DNA of 64,000 bases from Arthrobacter sp. Leaf141. GTDB lineage: Bacteria; Actinomycetota; Actinomycetes; Actinomycetales; Micrococcaceae. Shown here one piece after another: positions 25,219 to 33,902 of this stretch (its first letter is position 1; each line of letters starts with the position of its first letter). Made by a program: the position numbers and the translations under genes. Location: the NCBI RefSeq assembly GCF_001424565.1, contig NZ_LMOL01000005.1:89894-153893 (forward strand), given 5' to 3'. The notes beneath the pieces are model-generated. The model was not told the origin of the DNA and ran no database searches. It was given only the letters and a program-made list of their open reading frames with translations.

Positions 25219-27255
25219 ATGAGTAACAAGACTGTCGAAGACCTGATTTCCCGTTCCAACCGCCTCGGCGCCGATAAGCGGAACACCAACTTTGCCGGCG
25301 GCAACACCTCCGCCAAAGGCACCGAGAAGGATCCCGTCACCGGCGAGGACGTCCAGCTGCTCTGGGTCAAGGGCTCCGGGGGAGACCTGGGCACCCTGAA
25401 GGCCGGGAACCTTGCCGTGCTGCGCCTTGACCGGCTGAACGCCCTCAAGAACGTCTACCCCGGCGTCGAACGTGAAGACGAAATGGTGGCCGCCTTCGAT
25501 TACTGCCTGCACGGCAAGGGCGGCGCCGCGCCCTCCATCGACACTGCCATGCACGGACTGGTGGATGCCGCACACGTTGACCACCTGCACCCGGACTCCG
25601 GCATTGCCATTGCCACCGCTGCGGACGGAGAGGCGCTGACCACCAAGATCTTCGGCACCAAAGTGGTGTGGGTGCCCTGGCGCCGCCCCGGCTTCCAGCT
25701 GGGCCTGGACATTGCCGCCATCAAGGAGGCCAACCCGCAGGCCATCGGCACCATCCTGGGCGGCCACGGCATCACCGCGTGGGGCGAAACCAGCGAGGAA
25801 GCCGAAGCCAACTCGCTGTGGATCATCGAGCAGGCCGAGGCCTACATCAAGGACAACGGCACAGCCGAACCCTTTGGTGCAGCGCTGCCCGGCTACGCAG
25901 CCCTGCCGGAAGCAGAGCGGAAGGCCAAAGCCGCCGCCCTGGCACCCGTGATCCGCGGCCTGGCCTCCACCGACAAACCGCAGCTGGGGCACTTCAGCGA
26001 TGACGCCGTCGTCCTTGACTTCCTGGCCGCAGCCGAACACCCGCGCCTGGGCGCGCTGGGCACCTCCTGCCCGGACCACTTCCTGCGCACCAAGGTTAAG
26101 CCGCTGGTCCTGGACCTGCCGGCCGACGCATCCATCGAGGACTCGATCGCCCGCCTGCACGAACTGCACGCGGACTACCGCGAGGACTACCAGGCCTACT
26201 ACGACCGCCACGCCGACGAAAACAGCCCGGCACTGCGCGGCGCGGACCCGGCCATTGTGCTGGTTCCCGGTGTGGGCATGTTCAGCTTCGGCGCGAACAA
26301 GCAGACCGCCCGCGTGGCCGGGGAGTTCTACATCAACGCCATCAACGTGATGCGCGGTGCCGAGTCGATCTCCACCTACGCCCCGATCGAGGAATCCGAG
26401 AAGTTCCGGATCGAATACTGGGCGCTGGAGGAAGCCAAGCTGGCCCGCCTGCCCAAGCCGAAGTCGCACGCCACCCGCATCGCCCTGGTGACCGGAGCGG
26501 CGTCGGGCATCGGCAAGGCCATCGCCACCCGCCTCGCCGCGGAAGGCGCCTGCGTGGTCATTGCCGACCTGAACCTGGAGAACGCCGAAAAGGTGGCAGA
26601 GGAACTGGGCGGCCCGGACGTCGCGATCGGCGTCCAGGCGGACGTCACCAACGAAGCCCAGGTGGCAGCGGCAATCGACGCCGCGGTCCTGGCCTTCGGT
26701 GGCGTGGACCTGGTGGTCAACAACGCCGGCCTGTCCATCTCCAAGCCGCTGCTCGAAACCACAGAAAAGGACTGGGACCTCCAGCACAACGTGATGGCCA
26801 AGGGCTCCTTCCTGGTGGCCAAGGCCGCCGCGAAGGTCATGATTGCCCAGGGCCTGGGCGGGGACATCATCTACATCTCCTCGAAGAACTCCGTCTTCGC
26901 GGGCCCGAACAACATCGCCTACTCCGCCACCAAGGCGGACCAGGCGCACCAGGTCCGGCTGCTCGCAGCTGAACTGGGCGAGCACGGCATCCGCGTCAAC
27001 GGCATCAACCCCGACGGTGTGGTCCGCGGCTCCGGGATCTTCGCCGGCGGCTGGGGCGCCAAGCGCGCCGCCGTGTACGGCGTGGACGAGGAAAAACTGG
27101 GCGAGTACTACGCCCAGCGCACCCTGCTCAAGCGCGAAGTCCTGCCTGAGCACGTGGCCAACGCCGCCGCCGTCCTCACCAGCAGCGAACTGTCCCACAC
27201 CACCGGCCTGCACATCCCCGTGGATGCCGGTGTGGCAGCAGCCTTCCTGCGATGA
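25219..27255 (+). CDS. rhaD: Bifunctional rhamnulose-1-P aldolase / lactaldehyde dehydrogenase
   Basis: A 678-residue fusion. The N-terminal class II aldolase domain (about 1-400) carries NFAGGNTSAKG and a metal-site histidine cluster H119, H122, H124 plus H183; it splits rhamnulose-1-phosphate into DHAP and L-lactaldehyde. The C-terminal short-chain dehydrogenase domain (about 418-678) has TGAASGIG (425-432), NNAG (501-504) and the Y568-x-x-x-K572 pair, and would oxidise lactaldehyde to lactate. The fusion is known in Bacillus, rhizobia and actinobacteria. Its stop overlaps the kinase start by 4 nt, so the pair is coupled. Confidence 0.93.
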   Translation: MSNKTVEDLISRSNRLGADKRNTNFAGGNTSAKGTEKDPVTGEDVQLLWVKGSGGDLGTLKAGNLAVLRLDRLNALKNVYPGVEREDEMVAAFDYCLHGKGGAAPSIDTAMHGLVDAAHVDHLHPDSGIAIATAADGEALTTKIFGTKVVWVPWRRPGFQLGLDIAAIKEANPQAIGTILGGHGITAWGETSEEAEANSLWIIEQAEAYIKDNGTAEPFGAALPGYAALPEAERKAKAAALAPVIRGLASTDKPQLGHFSDDAVVLDFLAAAEHPRLGALGTSCPDHFLRTKVKPLVLDLPADASIEDSIARLHELHADYREDYQAYYDRHADENSPALRGADPAIVLVPGVGMFSFGANKQTARVAGEFYINAINVMRGAESISTYAPIEESEKFRIEYWALEEAKLARLPKPKSHATRIALVTGAASGIGKAIATRLAAEGACVVIADLNLENAEKVAEELGGPDVAIGVQADVTNEAQVAAAIDAAVLAFGGVDLVVNNAGLSISKPLLETTEKDWDLQHNVMAKGSFLVAKAAAKVMIAQGLGGDIIYISSKNSVFAGPNNIAYSATKADQAHQVRLLAAELGEHGIRVNGINPDGVVRGSGIFAGGWGAKRAAVYGVDEEKLGEYYAQRTLLKREVLPEHVANAAAVLTSSELSHTTGLHIPVDAGVAAAFLR

Positions 27256-28709
27256 GCACCAGGCCTGAAACCGGTGCCGGCGGCGGCGTGTTCGCCGCCG
27301 TCGACATCGGCGCTTCGTCCGGCCGGGTCATCCTGGGCCGGACCACCGGCGGCACCGTGGACCTTGAAGTGGTCCACCGGTTCCCCAACGGCGTGGTGGA
27401 GCTCGACGGCGGCCTCCGCTGGGATTTCGACGCCCTGTTTGCGGAGGTCCTAGCGGGGCTCGCTGCCGCGGCCACCGTGGCTGCGAGCCAGGACGAAACG
27501 ATCACCAGCATCGGCATCGACACCTGGGCCGTGGACTACGGCCTGGTCAACGCCGCCGGCCAGCTGACGGCCCAGCCGTTCAGCTACCGGGATGACCGCA
27601 GCCGCGCCGCCGTCGCGCCTGTGCACGCAAAACTGGATCCGGCCCGCCTGTACGCCACTACCGGGCTGCAGTTCCTGCAGTTCAACACGCTGTACCAGCT
27701 CGCCACGGAACCGGACCTGACCGGGCTGCAGGCCCTGCTTATCCCGGACCTGATCGCCTTCCTCCTGACCGGGCAGCGGCGGACCGAAGCCACCAACGCC
27801 TCCACCACCGGCCTGTTCGACGCCGTGGCGGGGGAGTGGGCCACCGGGTTCCTGGCCGAGTTGGGCCTGCCCAAAAAGCTGTTCCCGCCCCTGGTCCAGC
27901 CAGGTGAAACCGTGGGGACGCTGCTGCCGGACGTCGCGGCCAACGTTGGCCTGCCGGCCACCACCACCGTGGTGGCTGTGGGCTCGCACGACACCGCTTC
28001 CGCCGTCGCCGCGGTCCCGGCCCAAGCGAAGGACTTCGCCTACATTTCCTCCGGGACATGGTCCCTGGTGGGGCTGGAGCTGGACGCGCCGGTGCTGACC
28101 GAGGCCAGCCGCGAGGCGAACTTCACCAACGAACGCGGCGTGGACGGCACCATCCGTTACCTCCGGAACATGGGCGGGCTGTGGCTGCTCAGTGAATGCC
28201 AGCGGTCCTGGGCTGCTGAAGGGTTCACGCAGGACCTGCCGGCGCTGCTCGCAGCCGCTGCGGCGCTGCCGCCCGGCGGCCCACAGGTCAACCCGGACGA
28301 TCCCTACTTCATCGCGCCGGACAACATGCCTGCCCGGATCAGCTCGGCAGTTAAGGTCACCGGGGATATCCTGCCGGCGGATCCGGCGGCGGTCACCCGG
28401 TGCATCATGGACAGCCTGGCTGCGGGGTACGCCCGCACCATCCGCGACGCGGAACGGCTCGCGGGCCGCACCGTGGACGTGGTGCACGTGGTGGGCGGCG
28501 GATCCCAGAACGGCTTGCTCTGCCAGTTGACGGCGGATGCCACCGGCAAGCGCGTGGTGGCCGGCCCGGTCGAGGCCACGGCCCTGGGTAACGTCCTGGT
28601 CCAGGCCAGGGCTGCCGGCCAGGTGTCCGGCGGACTGGCGGACCTGCGGTCCCTCGTGGTGGGTTCGCACGCACTGCTGGAGTTCACCCCGGAGCTTGCC
28701 AGGCGATAA
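27252..28709 (+). CDS. rhaB: Rhamnulokinase
   Basis: A 485-residue FGGY-family sugar kinase phosphorylating L-rhamnulose at O1. The N-terminal ATPase motif FAAVDIGASSGRVILGR (about 14-30) and the DTWAVDYGLV segment are typical of rhamnulokinases; the C-terminal FGGY domain has YISSGTWSLVGLE and a VVGGGSQNGLLCQLTAD nucleotide loop. It starts in the ATGA overlap with rhaD. A strong hairpin follows at 28722, so it is probably the last gene of the rhamnose operon. Confidence 0.93.
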   Translation: MSTRPETGAGGGVFAAVDIGASSGRVILGRTTGGTVDLEVVHRFPNGVVELDGGLRWDFDALFAEVLAGLAAAATVAASQDETITSIGIDTWAVDYGLVNAAGQLTAQPFSYRDDRSRAAVAPVHAKLDPARLYATTGLQFLQFNTLYQLATEPDLTGLQALLIPDLIAFLLTGQRRTEATNASTTGLFDAVAGEWATGFLAELGLPKKLFPPLVQPGETVGTLLPDVAANVGLPATTTVVAVGSHDTASAVAAVPAQAKDFAYISSGTWSLVGLELDAPVLTEASREANFTNERGVDGTIRYLRNMGGLWLLSECQRSWAAEGFTQDLPALLAAAAALPPGGPQVNPDDPYFIAPDNMPARISSAVKVTGDILPADPAAVTRCIMDSLAAGYARTIRDAERLAGRTVDVVHVVGGGSQNGLLCQLTADATGKRVVAGPVEATALGNVLVQARAAGQVSGGLADLRSLVVGSHALLEFTPELARR

Positions 28710-28721
28710 CGCCCGTGCGGC

Positions 28722-28773
28722 GGGGTCCGGAACTCCGGGCCCTGCCGCAGGGTGGGATTTCCTGCCGGACCCC
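28722..28773 (+). terminator. Candidate terminator after rhaB
   Basis: GGGGTCCGG (28722-28730) pairs perfectly with CCGGACCCC (28765-28773), followed by TTCTCTC. The loop is long and itself can fold. It separates the rhamnose operon from the GH95 gene. Confidence 0.45.
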
Positions 28774-28810
28774 TTCTCTCCATCGATGTAATTGTCTAGG
28801 GTTGGATTCC

Positions 28811-31309
28811 GTGCGCACTGAACATTCCCTGACTTATGACTCGCCCGCAGCCGACTGGCTGGCAGCGCTGCCGCTGGGCAACGGACGCCTGGGAGCCATG
28901 GTTTTCGGCGGGGCGCCGGTCCCCGGGCAGCCCGGACTGGAGCACCGGTTCCAGCTCAATGACGGATCGGCCTGGTCCGGCTCCCCGCACAGCCAGGACC
29001 TCGGCCCTGCATTCAGCCGGGAATCAGCGGACGCCATCCTGGCCGCGGCGCGGGGGCAGATCAGCGCCGGTGATTTCGGGGCGGCTCACGAAACGATGAA
29101 GCAGCTGCAGCACCGCAACTCGCAGGCCTACCTTCCGTTCGCCGACTTTTTCCTGGCGGTCGCAGTTGCCGGCGATTCCGGGGGCCCCGCCGGCTACGGC
29201 CGCAGCCTGGACCTGGCCCGTGCCGTCAACAGCACCCGGTACCAGCAGGCGGGCCACAACATCCGCATCGAGGCATTTGCGGCCCACCACCCCTCAGTCC
29301 TCGTGGTGACGGTGGAGTCCGGTGCGCCGCAGGGCATGGACCTGGCACTCCGGCTCGATTCCCCGCTGCGCATCCTCCGGCGGACCGCGGCGGCAGGAAC
29401 CGCGGCCATGGAACTGAAGCTGCCGTCCGGCGTCGCGCCTTCCCACGACGGCGGCGCCGTGGACTACTCCGATGATGATTCGCTCAGCCTCCAGGGCGCC
29501 GCCGTGATGTCCTGGGAACACGACGGCACCGACGCGGCGGCGGACGACGGCGGCCTGGCCGCCACCGGCGTCCACCGCGCCACGGTGTTCATCACCACCG
29601 AAACCACGTTCCACGGCCTCGGCCGGCAACCGCAGGGCACGGCGGCCGGCGCTGCCGACGCCGCCCGGGCACTGCTCGCCAGCGCAGCGGCAACCGGTCC
29701 GGCAGGATTACTGGAACGGCACGAAGCAAGCCACGCAGCCCTGTACGACAGCTGCAGCCTCACCCTTGACGTGCCCCCGTGGCAAGGCACCAACACGGCC
29801 GAGCGGCTGCTGGCCGCCAACCGGAATCCGGCCGGGCCGCTGGCGGCAGATCCCGGCCTGGCCGCGCTGCTGTTCAACTACGGCCGGTACCTGCTGATCT
29901 GCAGTTCCCGGGCGGGCCACCCGGGCTCGCGGCCGGGAACCGCCTGGCAGGGCACCCCCGCCAACCTGCAGGGCATCTGGAACGCCGAGCTGACCGCGCC
30001 GTGGAGCTCCAACTTCACCACCAACATCAACCTGCAGATGAACTACTGGGCCGCGGAACCCACGGGCCTGGCTGCCTGCGCGGAGCCCCTGTTCGCCCTC
30101 ATTGAAGCCCTTCAGGTGACCGGGGCCCGCACGGCCAGGGAGTACTACGGCGCCGACGGCTGGGCGGTGCACCACAACTCGGATATCTGGGGGTACAGCA
30201 AACCGGTGGGGCACGGCAGGCATTCCCCGGAATGGTCCTACTGGCCCATGGCCGGGCTGTGGCTGGTCCGCCACCTGTGGGAGCACCTGCAGTTCGGGGC
30301 CGCCGGGCCCGGCTTCGCCCGGGACGCCGCCTGGCCCGCCGTCCGTGGCGCAGCAGCCTTCGCCCTGGACCTGCTGCTGGAGAACCCGGACGGGACGCTG
30401 GGCACCATCCCGTCCACCTCGCCGGAAAACAGCTTCACCCTCCCCGGCGGCGGTGGCCGGGCTGCCGTCGCGGAGTCCTCCACCCTGGACCTGACGCTGA
30501 TCCGGGACACCTTCCTGATGGTGGACGCCCTGGCGGCCGGGCTGGGCCAGCCGGACGACGCCGTTGCTGCCGCCGCCCGGCGTGCCCTGCCCCGGCTGCC
30601 GGAACCCGCGCCCGGGCGCAACGGCCGCCTGCGCGAATGGCTGGCCGACCCGGAAGAGTGGGAGCAGGACCACCGCCACGTCAGCCACCTCTACCTCGCC
30701 TACCCCGGCGATACACCGCTGGCACCGGAGCTCGAGGCGGCCGTCAAAGCCAGCCTCGACGGCCGCGGCGACGAATCCACCGGCTGGTCCCTGGCCTGGA
30801 AAATCCTCCTGCGGGCCCGGCTCCGGCAGCCGGAGAAGGTCAGCGACCTGTTCAGGTTGTACTTCCGGGACATGGCCGCCGAACGGTCGGGTCACAGCGG
30901 CGGGCTGTACCCGAACCTCTTCGGGGCCCACCCGCCGTTCCAGATCGACGGCAACTTCGGCTTTGTGGCCGGCGTGGCTGAGTGCCTGGTCCAGAGCCAC
31001 CGGACCGCCGCCGGGGTGCAGGAAATCGAGCTGCTTCCAGCCCTGCCGGCCGAGCTTCCCGCCGGCAAAGCCAACCGGCTCCGCGCCCGCCCCGGGGTGG
31101 AAGTGGACCTCGAGTGGCGGGACGGCCGGCTGGTCGGGGCCACCCTTGCCGCCCAGCGCGAAGCCACCGTCCAGCTCCGGTCCGGGGACAAAATCCTGGC
31201 CCTCCGGCTGCTGCCCGGAGAGCCGGCCGCCATCACCCTCGGAGCCGGCGGCGGGCTGGTACTGAACACGGCGTCATCACGGCATGACGCTGCGCCCCAA
31301 ACGACCTAG
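28811..31309 (+). CDS. GH95 alpha-L-fucosidase / alpha-L-galactosidase
   Basis: An 832-residue glycoside hydrolase family 95 enzyme. The N-terminal beta domain opens with PAADWLAALPLGNGRLGAMV; the (alpha/alpha)6 barrel shows NFTTNINLQMNYWAAEPTG, HHNSDIWG and GDESTGWSLAWK, and the C-terminal region has FQIDGNFGFVAGVAE, all hallmarks of the family. No signal peptide, so it should act inside the cell. It probably removes terminal L-fucose or L-galactose from pectin or xyloglucan oligosaccharides. GTG 28811 fits a leaderless start 8 nt after TAGGGT (28797-28802); an upstream in-frame extension runs into the terminator. Adjacent to the rhamnose operon and followed by a CE7 esterase. Confidence 0.88.
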   Translation: MRTEHSLTYDSPAADWLAALPLGNGRLGAMVFGGAPVPGQPGLEHRFQLNDGSAWSGSPHSQDLGPAFSRESADAILAAARGQISAGDFGAAHETMKQLQHRNSQAYLPFADFFLAVAVAGDSGGPAGYGRSLDLARAVNSTRYQQAGHNIRIEAFAAHHPSVLVVTVESGAPQGMDLALRLDSPLRILRRTAAAGTAAMELKLPSGVAPSHDGGAVDYSDDDSLSLQGAAVMSWEHDGTDAAADDGGLAATGVHRATVFITTETTFHGLGRQPQGTAAGAADAARALLASAAATGPAGLLERHEASHAALYDSCSLTLDVPPWQGTNTAERLLAANRNPAGPLAADPGLAALLFNYGRYLLICSSRAGHPGSRPGTAWQGTPANLQGIWNAELTAPWSSNFTTNINLQMNYWAAEPTGLAACAEPLFALIEALQVTGARTAREYYGADGWAVHHNSDIWGYSKPVGHGRHSPEWSYWPMAGLWLVRHLWEHLQFGAAGPGFARDAAWPAVRGAAAFALDLLLENPDGTLGTIPSTSPENSFTLPGGGGRAAVAESSTLDLTLIRDTFLMVDALAAGLGQPDDAVAAAARRALPRLPEPAPGRNGRLREWLADPEEWEQDHRHVSHLYLAYPGDTPLAPELEAAVKASLDGRGDESTGWSLAWKILLRARLRQPEKVSDLFRLYFRDMAAERSGHSGGLYPNLFGAHPPFQIDGNFGFVAGVAECLVQSHRTAAGVQEIELLPALPAELPAGKANRLRARPGVEVDLEWRDGRLVGATLAAQREATVQLRSGDKILALRLLPGEPAAITLGAGGGLVLNTASSRHDAAPQTT

Positions 31310-31355
31310 GATCAGCAGAAAACCACTTCCACCAGCAACAGGACCGGACCACCGC

Positions 31356-32375
31356 ATGCCACTCTTTGACCTGCCCCTCGCCCAGCTGCGCAGCTACAGC
31401 AGCCACGTCACAGCACCGGATGACTTTGCGGCGTTCTGGGACGCCACCGTCGAGGAAACCAGGGCTTTCCCGCTGGCGCCAACGTTTGAACCCGTGGAGA
31501 ACCACCTCACGGTCATCGACACCTTCGACGTCACGTTCGCAGGCTTCGGAGGCGCGCCCATCAAGGGCTGGCTGCACTTGCCGGCGCACCGCGACGCCGG
31601 AACCCGGCTGCCCGTGGTGGTGCACTACGTGGGCTACTCGGGCGGCCGAGGACTGGTCAACCAGGACACCCGCTGGGCGCAGGCCGGGTACGCCCACTTC
31701 ATCATGGACACCCGGGGCCAGGGCTACGGCGGGACCCTGGGGGAGACACCGGACCCGCATCCCTCCGCAGGCGGAGTGGCCCACGCAGGCCTGATGACCC
31801 GCGGCATCGGGAACCGCGAGGACTACTACTACCGGCGTGTCTATATGGACGCCTTCCGTGCCGTGGAGGCTGCCCAGGCCCACCCCGCCGTCGACCCTGC
31901 CAAAGTGGTGCTGGCCGGCGTCAGCCAGGGCGGCGGCATTGTGGTGGCCGCTGCCGGGCTTGCGGCCGGCCGCCTGGACGGGGTCATCGCCGCCTTGCCG
32001 GATGTCCCGTTCCTGCAGGACTTCCCCCGCGCCATCGACATCACTCCGCGCGGGCCGTACCCGGAGATCGCCGCGTTCCTGGCCCGGCACCGGGACAGCT
32101 ACGATTCCATCCTGGACGTGCTGCGCTACTTCGACGGCGTCAACCTGGCCCGCCTCGCCACCGCGCCGGCCCTTTATTCGGCGGCCCAGATGGATGACAT
32201 CTGCCCGCCATCCACCGTGTTTGCCAGCTTCAACGCCTACGGCACGGGGGAGCCGGGCGCACCCGCGGCCGGCGTGGCCAAGGACATCGAGGTGTACAGG
32301 TTCAACAACCACGAGGGCGGCCAGGAGCACCACTGGATTAGGCAGCTGCAATTTCTCCGCAAGATGCTGGCTTAG
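31356..32375 (+). CDS. CE7 acetyl xylan esterase / cephalosporin-C deacetylase
   Basis: A 339-residue alpha/beta hydrolase of carbohydrate esterase family 7, cleaving acetyl groups from short xylo- or other oligosaccharides. The CE7 RGQG motif (R120-G123), the nucleophile elbow GVSQGGG with S190 and the C-terminal NNHEGG with the catalytic His are visible. No signal peptide. Length fits the family (about 320). A promoter-like TAGGAT (31307-31312) lies at the very end of the GH95 gene, so it may have its own transcript as well as read-through. Confidence 0.9.
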   Translation: MPLFDLPLAQLRSYSSHVTAPDDFAAFWDATVEETRAFPLAPTFEPVENHLTVIDTFDVTFAGFGGAPIKGWLHLPAHRDAGTRLPVVVHYVGYSGGRGLVNQDTRWAQAGYAHFIMDTRGQGYGGTLGETPDPHPSAGGVAHAGLMTRGIGNREDYYYRRVYMDAFRAVEAAQAHPAVDPAKVVLAGVSQGGGIVVAAAGLAAGRLDGVIAALPDVPFLQDFPRAIDITPRGPYPEIAAFLARHRDSYDSILDVLRYFDGVNLARLATAPALYSAAQMDDICPPSTVFASFNAYGTGEPGAPAAGVAKDIEVYRFNNHEGGQEHHWIRQLQFLRKMLA

Positions 32376-32494
32376 CCCTTCCTGTCCCTACCGCGCGGTG
32401 GGGGACGGGACTATCCTGTGCCTGTTGGCCACACCAGGCCTGCGGAGGTGCTGGGGCTTTCCGTGACATTTAGTCATCGGGAAAGTGAAACCAC

Positions 32495-33574
32495 ATGGAC
32501 ACAGCATCCAACGCCGCACCTCCAACAGCGGCACCCAGCCGGTTCCGGCGGGTTGGCATCATCCTGCCGGTCCTTGCGGCAATCACCATCGCGTTTGCAG
32601 GCCTGGCCGGGCCCGCGCAGGCTGCCGGAACCAGCTCCTACGGAACAGGCAGGGCGGAGGTCACGCTGAGCGCCAATGCGTTCGGGCTTCCCTTCGCGGA
32701 CGCCCCGGTCCTGGTGGCGGCAGGCGTCGTTCCGGCCGCGCCAGGTACAGGTGTCCCGTCGGGAACCGTCAGCCTGTTGTCCGACGCCGATGGCACGGTG
32801 CTTGGCGTGGGGGACGTCGACACCGAAGAACCGTTCCTTGGGCTGGCGCTGATGGACTCGCCGGTCCTCGCCCTGGGAACGACCTTCTTCAAGGCCAGAT
32901 ACTCGGGGGACAGCACCTTCGCCCCCAAAACCATCAGGTTCTCGATTACTGCCATCAGCGGGCCGGGGACCAGGACGGCCATCACCGTTACGCCGGCTGG
33001 CACATCGGTGTTCGGTGCACCCGTTACCGTCACGGCGCGGGCCACGGCGCTCCCATCAGGGCCACTGACCGGAACGCCGCTGGGAAGCCTGGTGCTGATT
33101 GTCGACGGCGTCGAGGTCCAGGCCCAGGCCCCCGGACCGGGCTGGCAGTCGGTCTTCACCATCAACAACCTGCCCGCGGGCCAGCACGTGTTCACCGTAG
33201 AATTCAGGCACGCGGAGGGCGACTACTTCGGGTCAACCTCCGGGCCGGTGACCCACACCGTGACGCCTGCCCTTGCCGCGGTGAAGGGTGAGTTCCACAG
33301 CTCGCACCACGGCGACATCCGGCCGGGGACTGCTGTCACGGTGCAGGCCGTCATCATGCCGGCTGTTGGCGGCGGCGCAACGCCCACGGGGTGGGTGCAG
33401 TTCTATGACTGGAACACCAAGGTGGGCGCGCCGGTGAAACTGGTCAACGGCAAGGCCGGCTACACCCACACCTCGCTGCGCTACGGCAAGCACGTCCTGC
33501 AAGCGAAATACCTCGGCTCCAGCACCTACCTGCCGGCGTTCACCCCGGCCAGGACGGTCACTGTGGTTGGCTAG
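32495..33574 (+). CDS. Secreted Ig-like repeat protein
   Basis: A 359-residue protein with a Sec signal peptide (hydrophobic segment about 22-42, ending GPAQA-AG). The rest is three Ig-like beta-sandwich repeats of about 100 residues; each ends in a pattern such as FKARYSGDSTF, FTVEFRHAEGDYF or LQAKYLGSSTY, as in Ig_3/bacterial Ig-like domains. There is no sortase or catalytic motif. Function unknown; surface adhesion or a scaffold role is possible. It is flanked by gaps and stands alone. Confidence 0.8.
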   Translation: MDTASNAAPPTAAPSRFRRVGIILPVLAAITIAFAGLAGPAQAAGTSSYGTGRAEVTLSANAFGLPFADAPVLVAAGVVPAAPGTGVPSGTVSLLSDADGTVLGVGDVDTEEPFLGLALMDSPVLALGTTFFKARYSGDSTFAPKTIRFSITAISGPGTRTAITVTPAGTSVFGAPVTVTARATALPSGPLTGTPLGSLVLIVDGVEVQAQAPGPGWQSVFTINNLPAGQHVFTVEFRHAEGDYFGSTSGPVTHTVTPALAAVKGEFHSSHHGDIRPGTAVTVQAVIMPAVGGGATPTGWVQFYDWNTKVGAPVKLVNGKAGYTHTSLRYGKHVLQAKYLGSSTYLPAFTPARTVTVVG

Positions 33575-33693
33575 GTGACCGTCGCCGGCCAGGTGCCGGC
33601 CGCCGTCGGACGATTCCTTGGCTTGTCCGCGCAGCAGGTCCTTCAAGGGCCGGTCCCGCGGACAAGCCTGGGACGGAGTGTGACGCCGGAATT

Positions 33694-33722
33694 TTGCGCT
33701 GCCCGCGCCGCCCGGTTAGGGT
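33694..33722 (+). promoter_or_regulatory. Promoter of the leader peptide / DAHP synthase transcript
   Basis: TTGCGC (33694-33699), 17 nt, TAGGGT (33717-33722). The predicted transcription start is at or within a base or two of the leader ATG at 33729, implying a leaderless message. Confidence 0.5.
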
Positions 33723-33728
33723 CTTTCC

Positions 33729-33788
33729 ATGACTAACCGTTGGTATGCGTATTTTTCGTTGGCTCTGGAGGGGCCCGCGTCTAACTGA
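33729..33788 (+). CDS. Aromatic-rich leader peptide before DAHP synthase
   Basis: A 19-residue open frame starting MTNRWYAYFSLALEG and ending at TGA 33786-33788. Codons 5-9 are Trp, Tyr, Ala, Tyr, Phe, all three aromatic end products of the pathway that DAHP synthase opens. It has no Shine-Dalgarno but a -10 box 6 nt upstream, so it would be translated leaderless. It is followed by overlapping hairpins and then the DAHP synthase gene 115 nt downstream. A leader peptide gene in front of a DAHP synthase gene (aroR) is known in Corynebacterium as far as I recall; I find it here by inspection only. Confidence 0.7.
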   Translation: MTNRWYAYFSLALEGPASN

Positions 33789-33840
33789 CACGCATCCAAC
33801 TTTCCTTCAGAGCCAACAGGGCAGAGACCATTCTCTGCCC
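33758..33840 (+). promoter_or_regulatory. Candidate attenuator of the DAHP synthase gene
   Basis: Segment A GTTGGCTCTG (33758-33767, within the leader) is perfectly complementary to B CAGAGCCAAC (33808-33817). Segment C GGGCAGAGA (33819-33827) pairs perfectly with D TCTCTGCCC (33832-33840) around a 4-nt loop, followed by TTCGCCATTT. The core CTCTG/CAGAG is repeated in all four segments, so A can also pair with C, and B with D (5 bp, weak). This allows alternative folds set by ribosome position. The exact switching logic is not resolved by eye. Confidence 0.55.
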
Positions 33841-33902
33841 TTCGCCATTTCCCGGCGGGTTCTGATTCTGGGCCCGCTTCCTCTCCCGGAACAGGACCCA
33901 TC

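Noticed and set aside
24307..27213. A 968-codon minus-strand frame opposite rhaI and rhaD
   Set aside because: It mirrors the codon pattern of clearly functional rhaI and rhaD and shows no recognisable domain.
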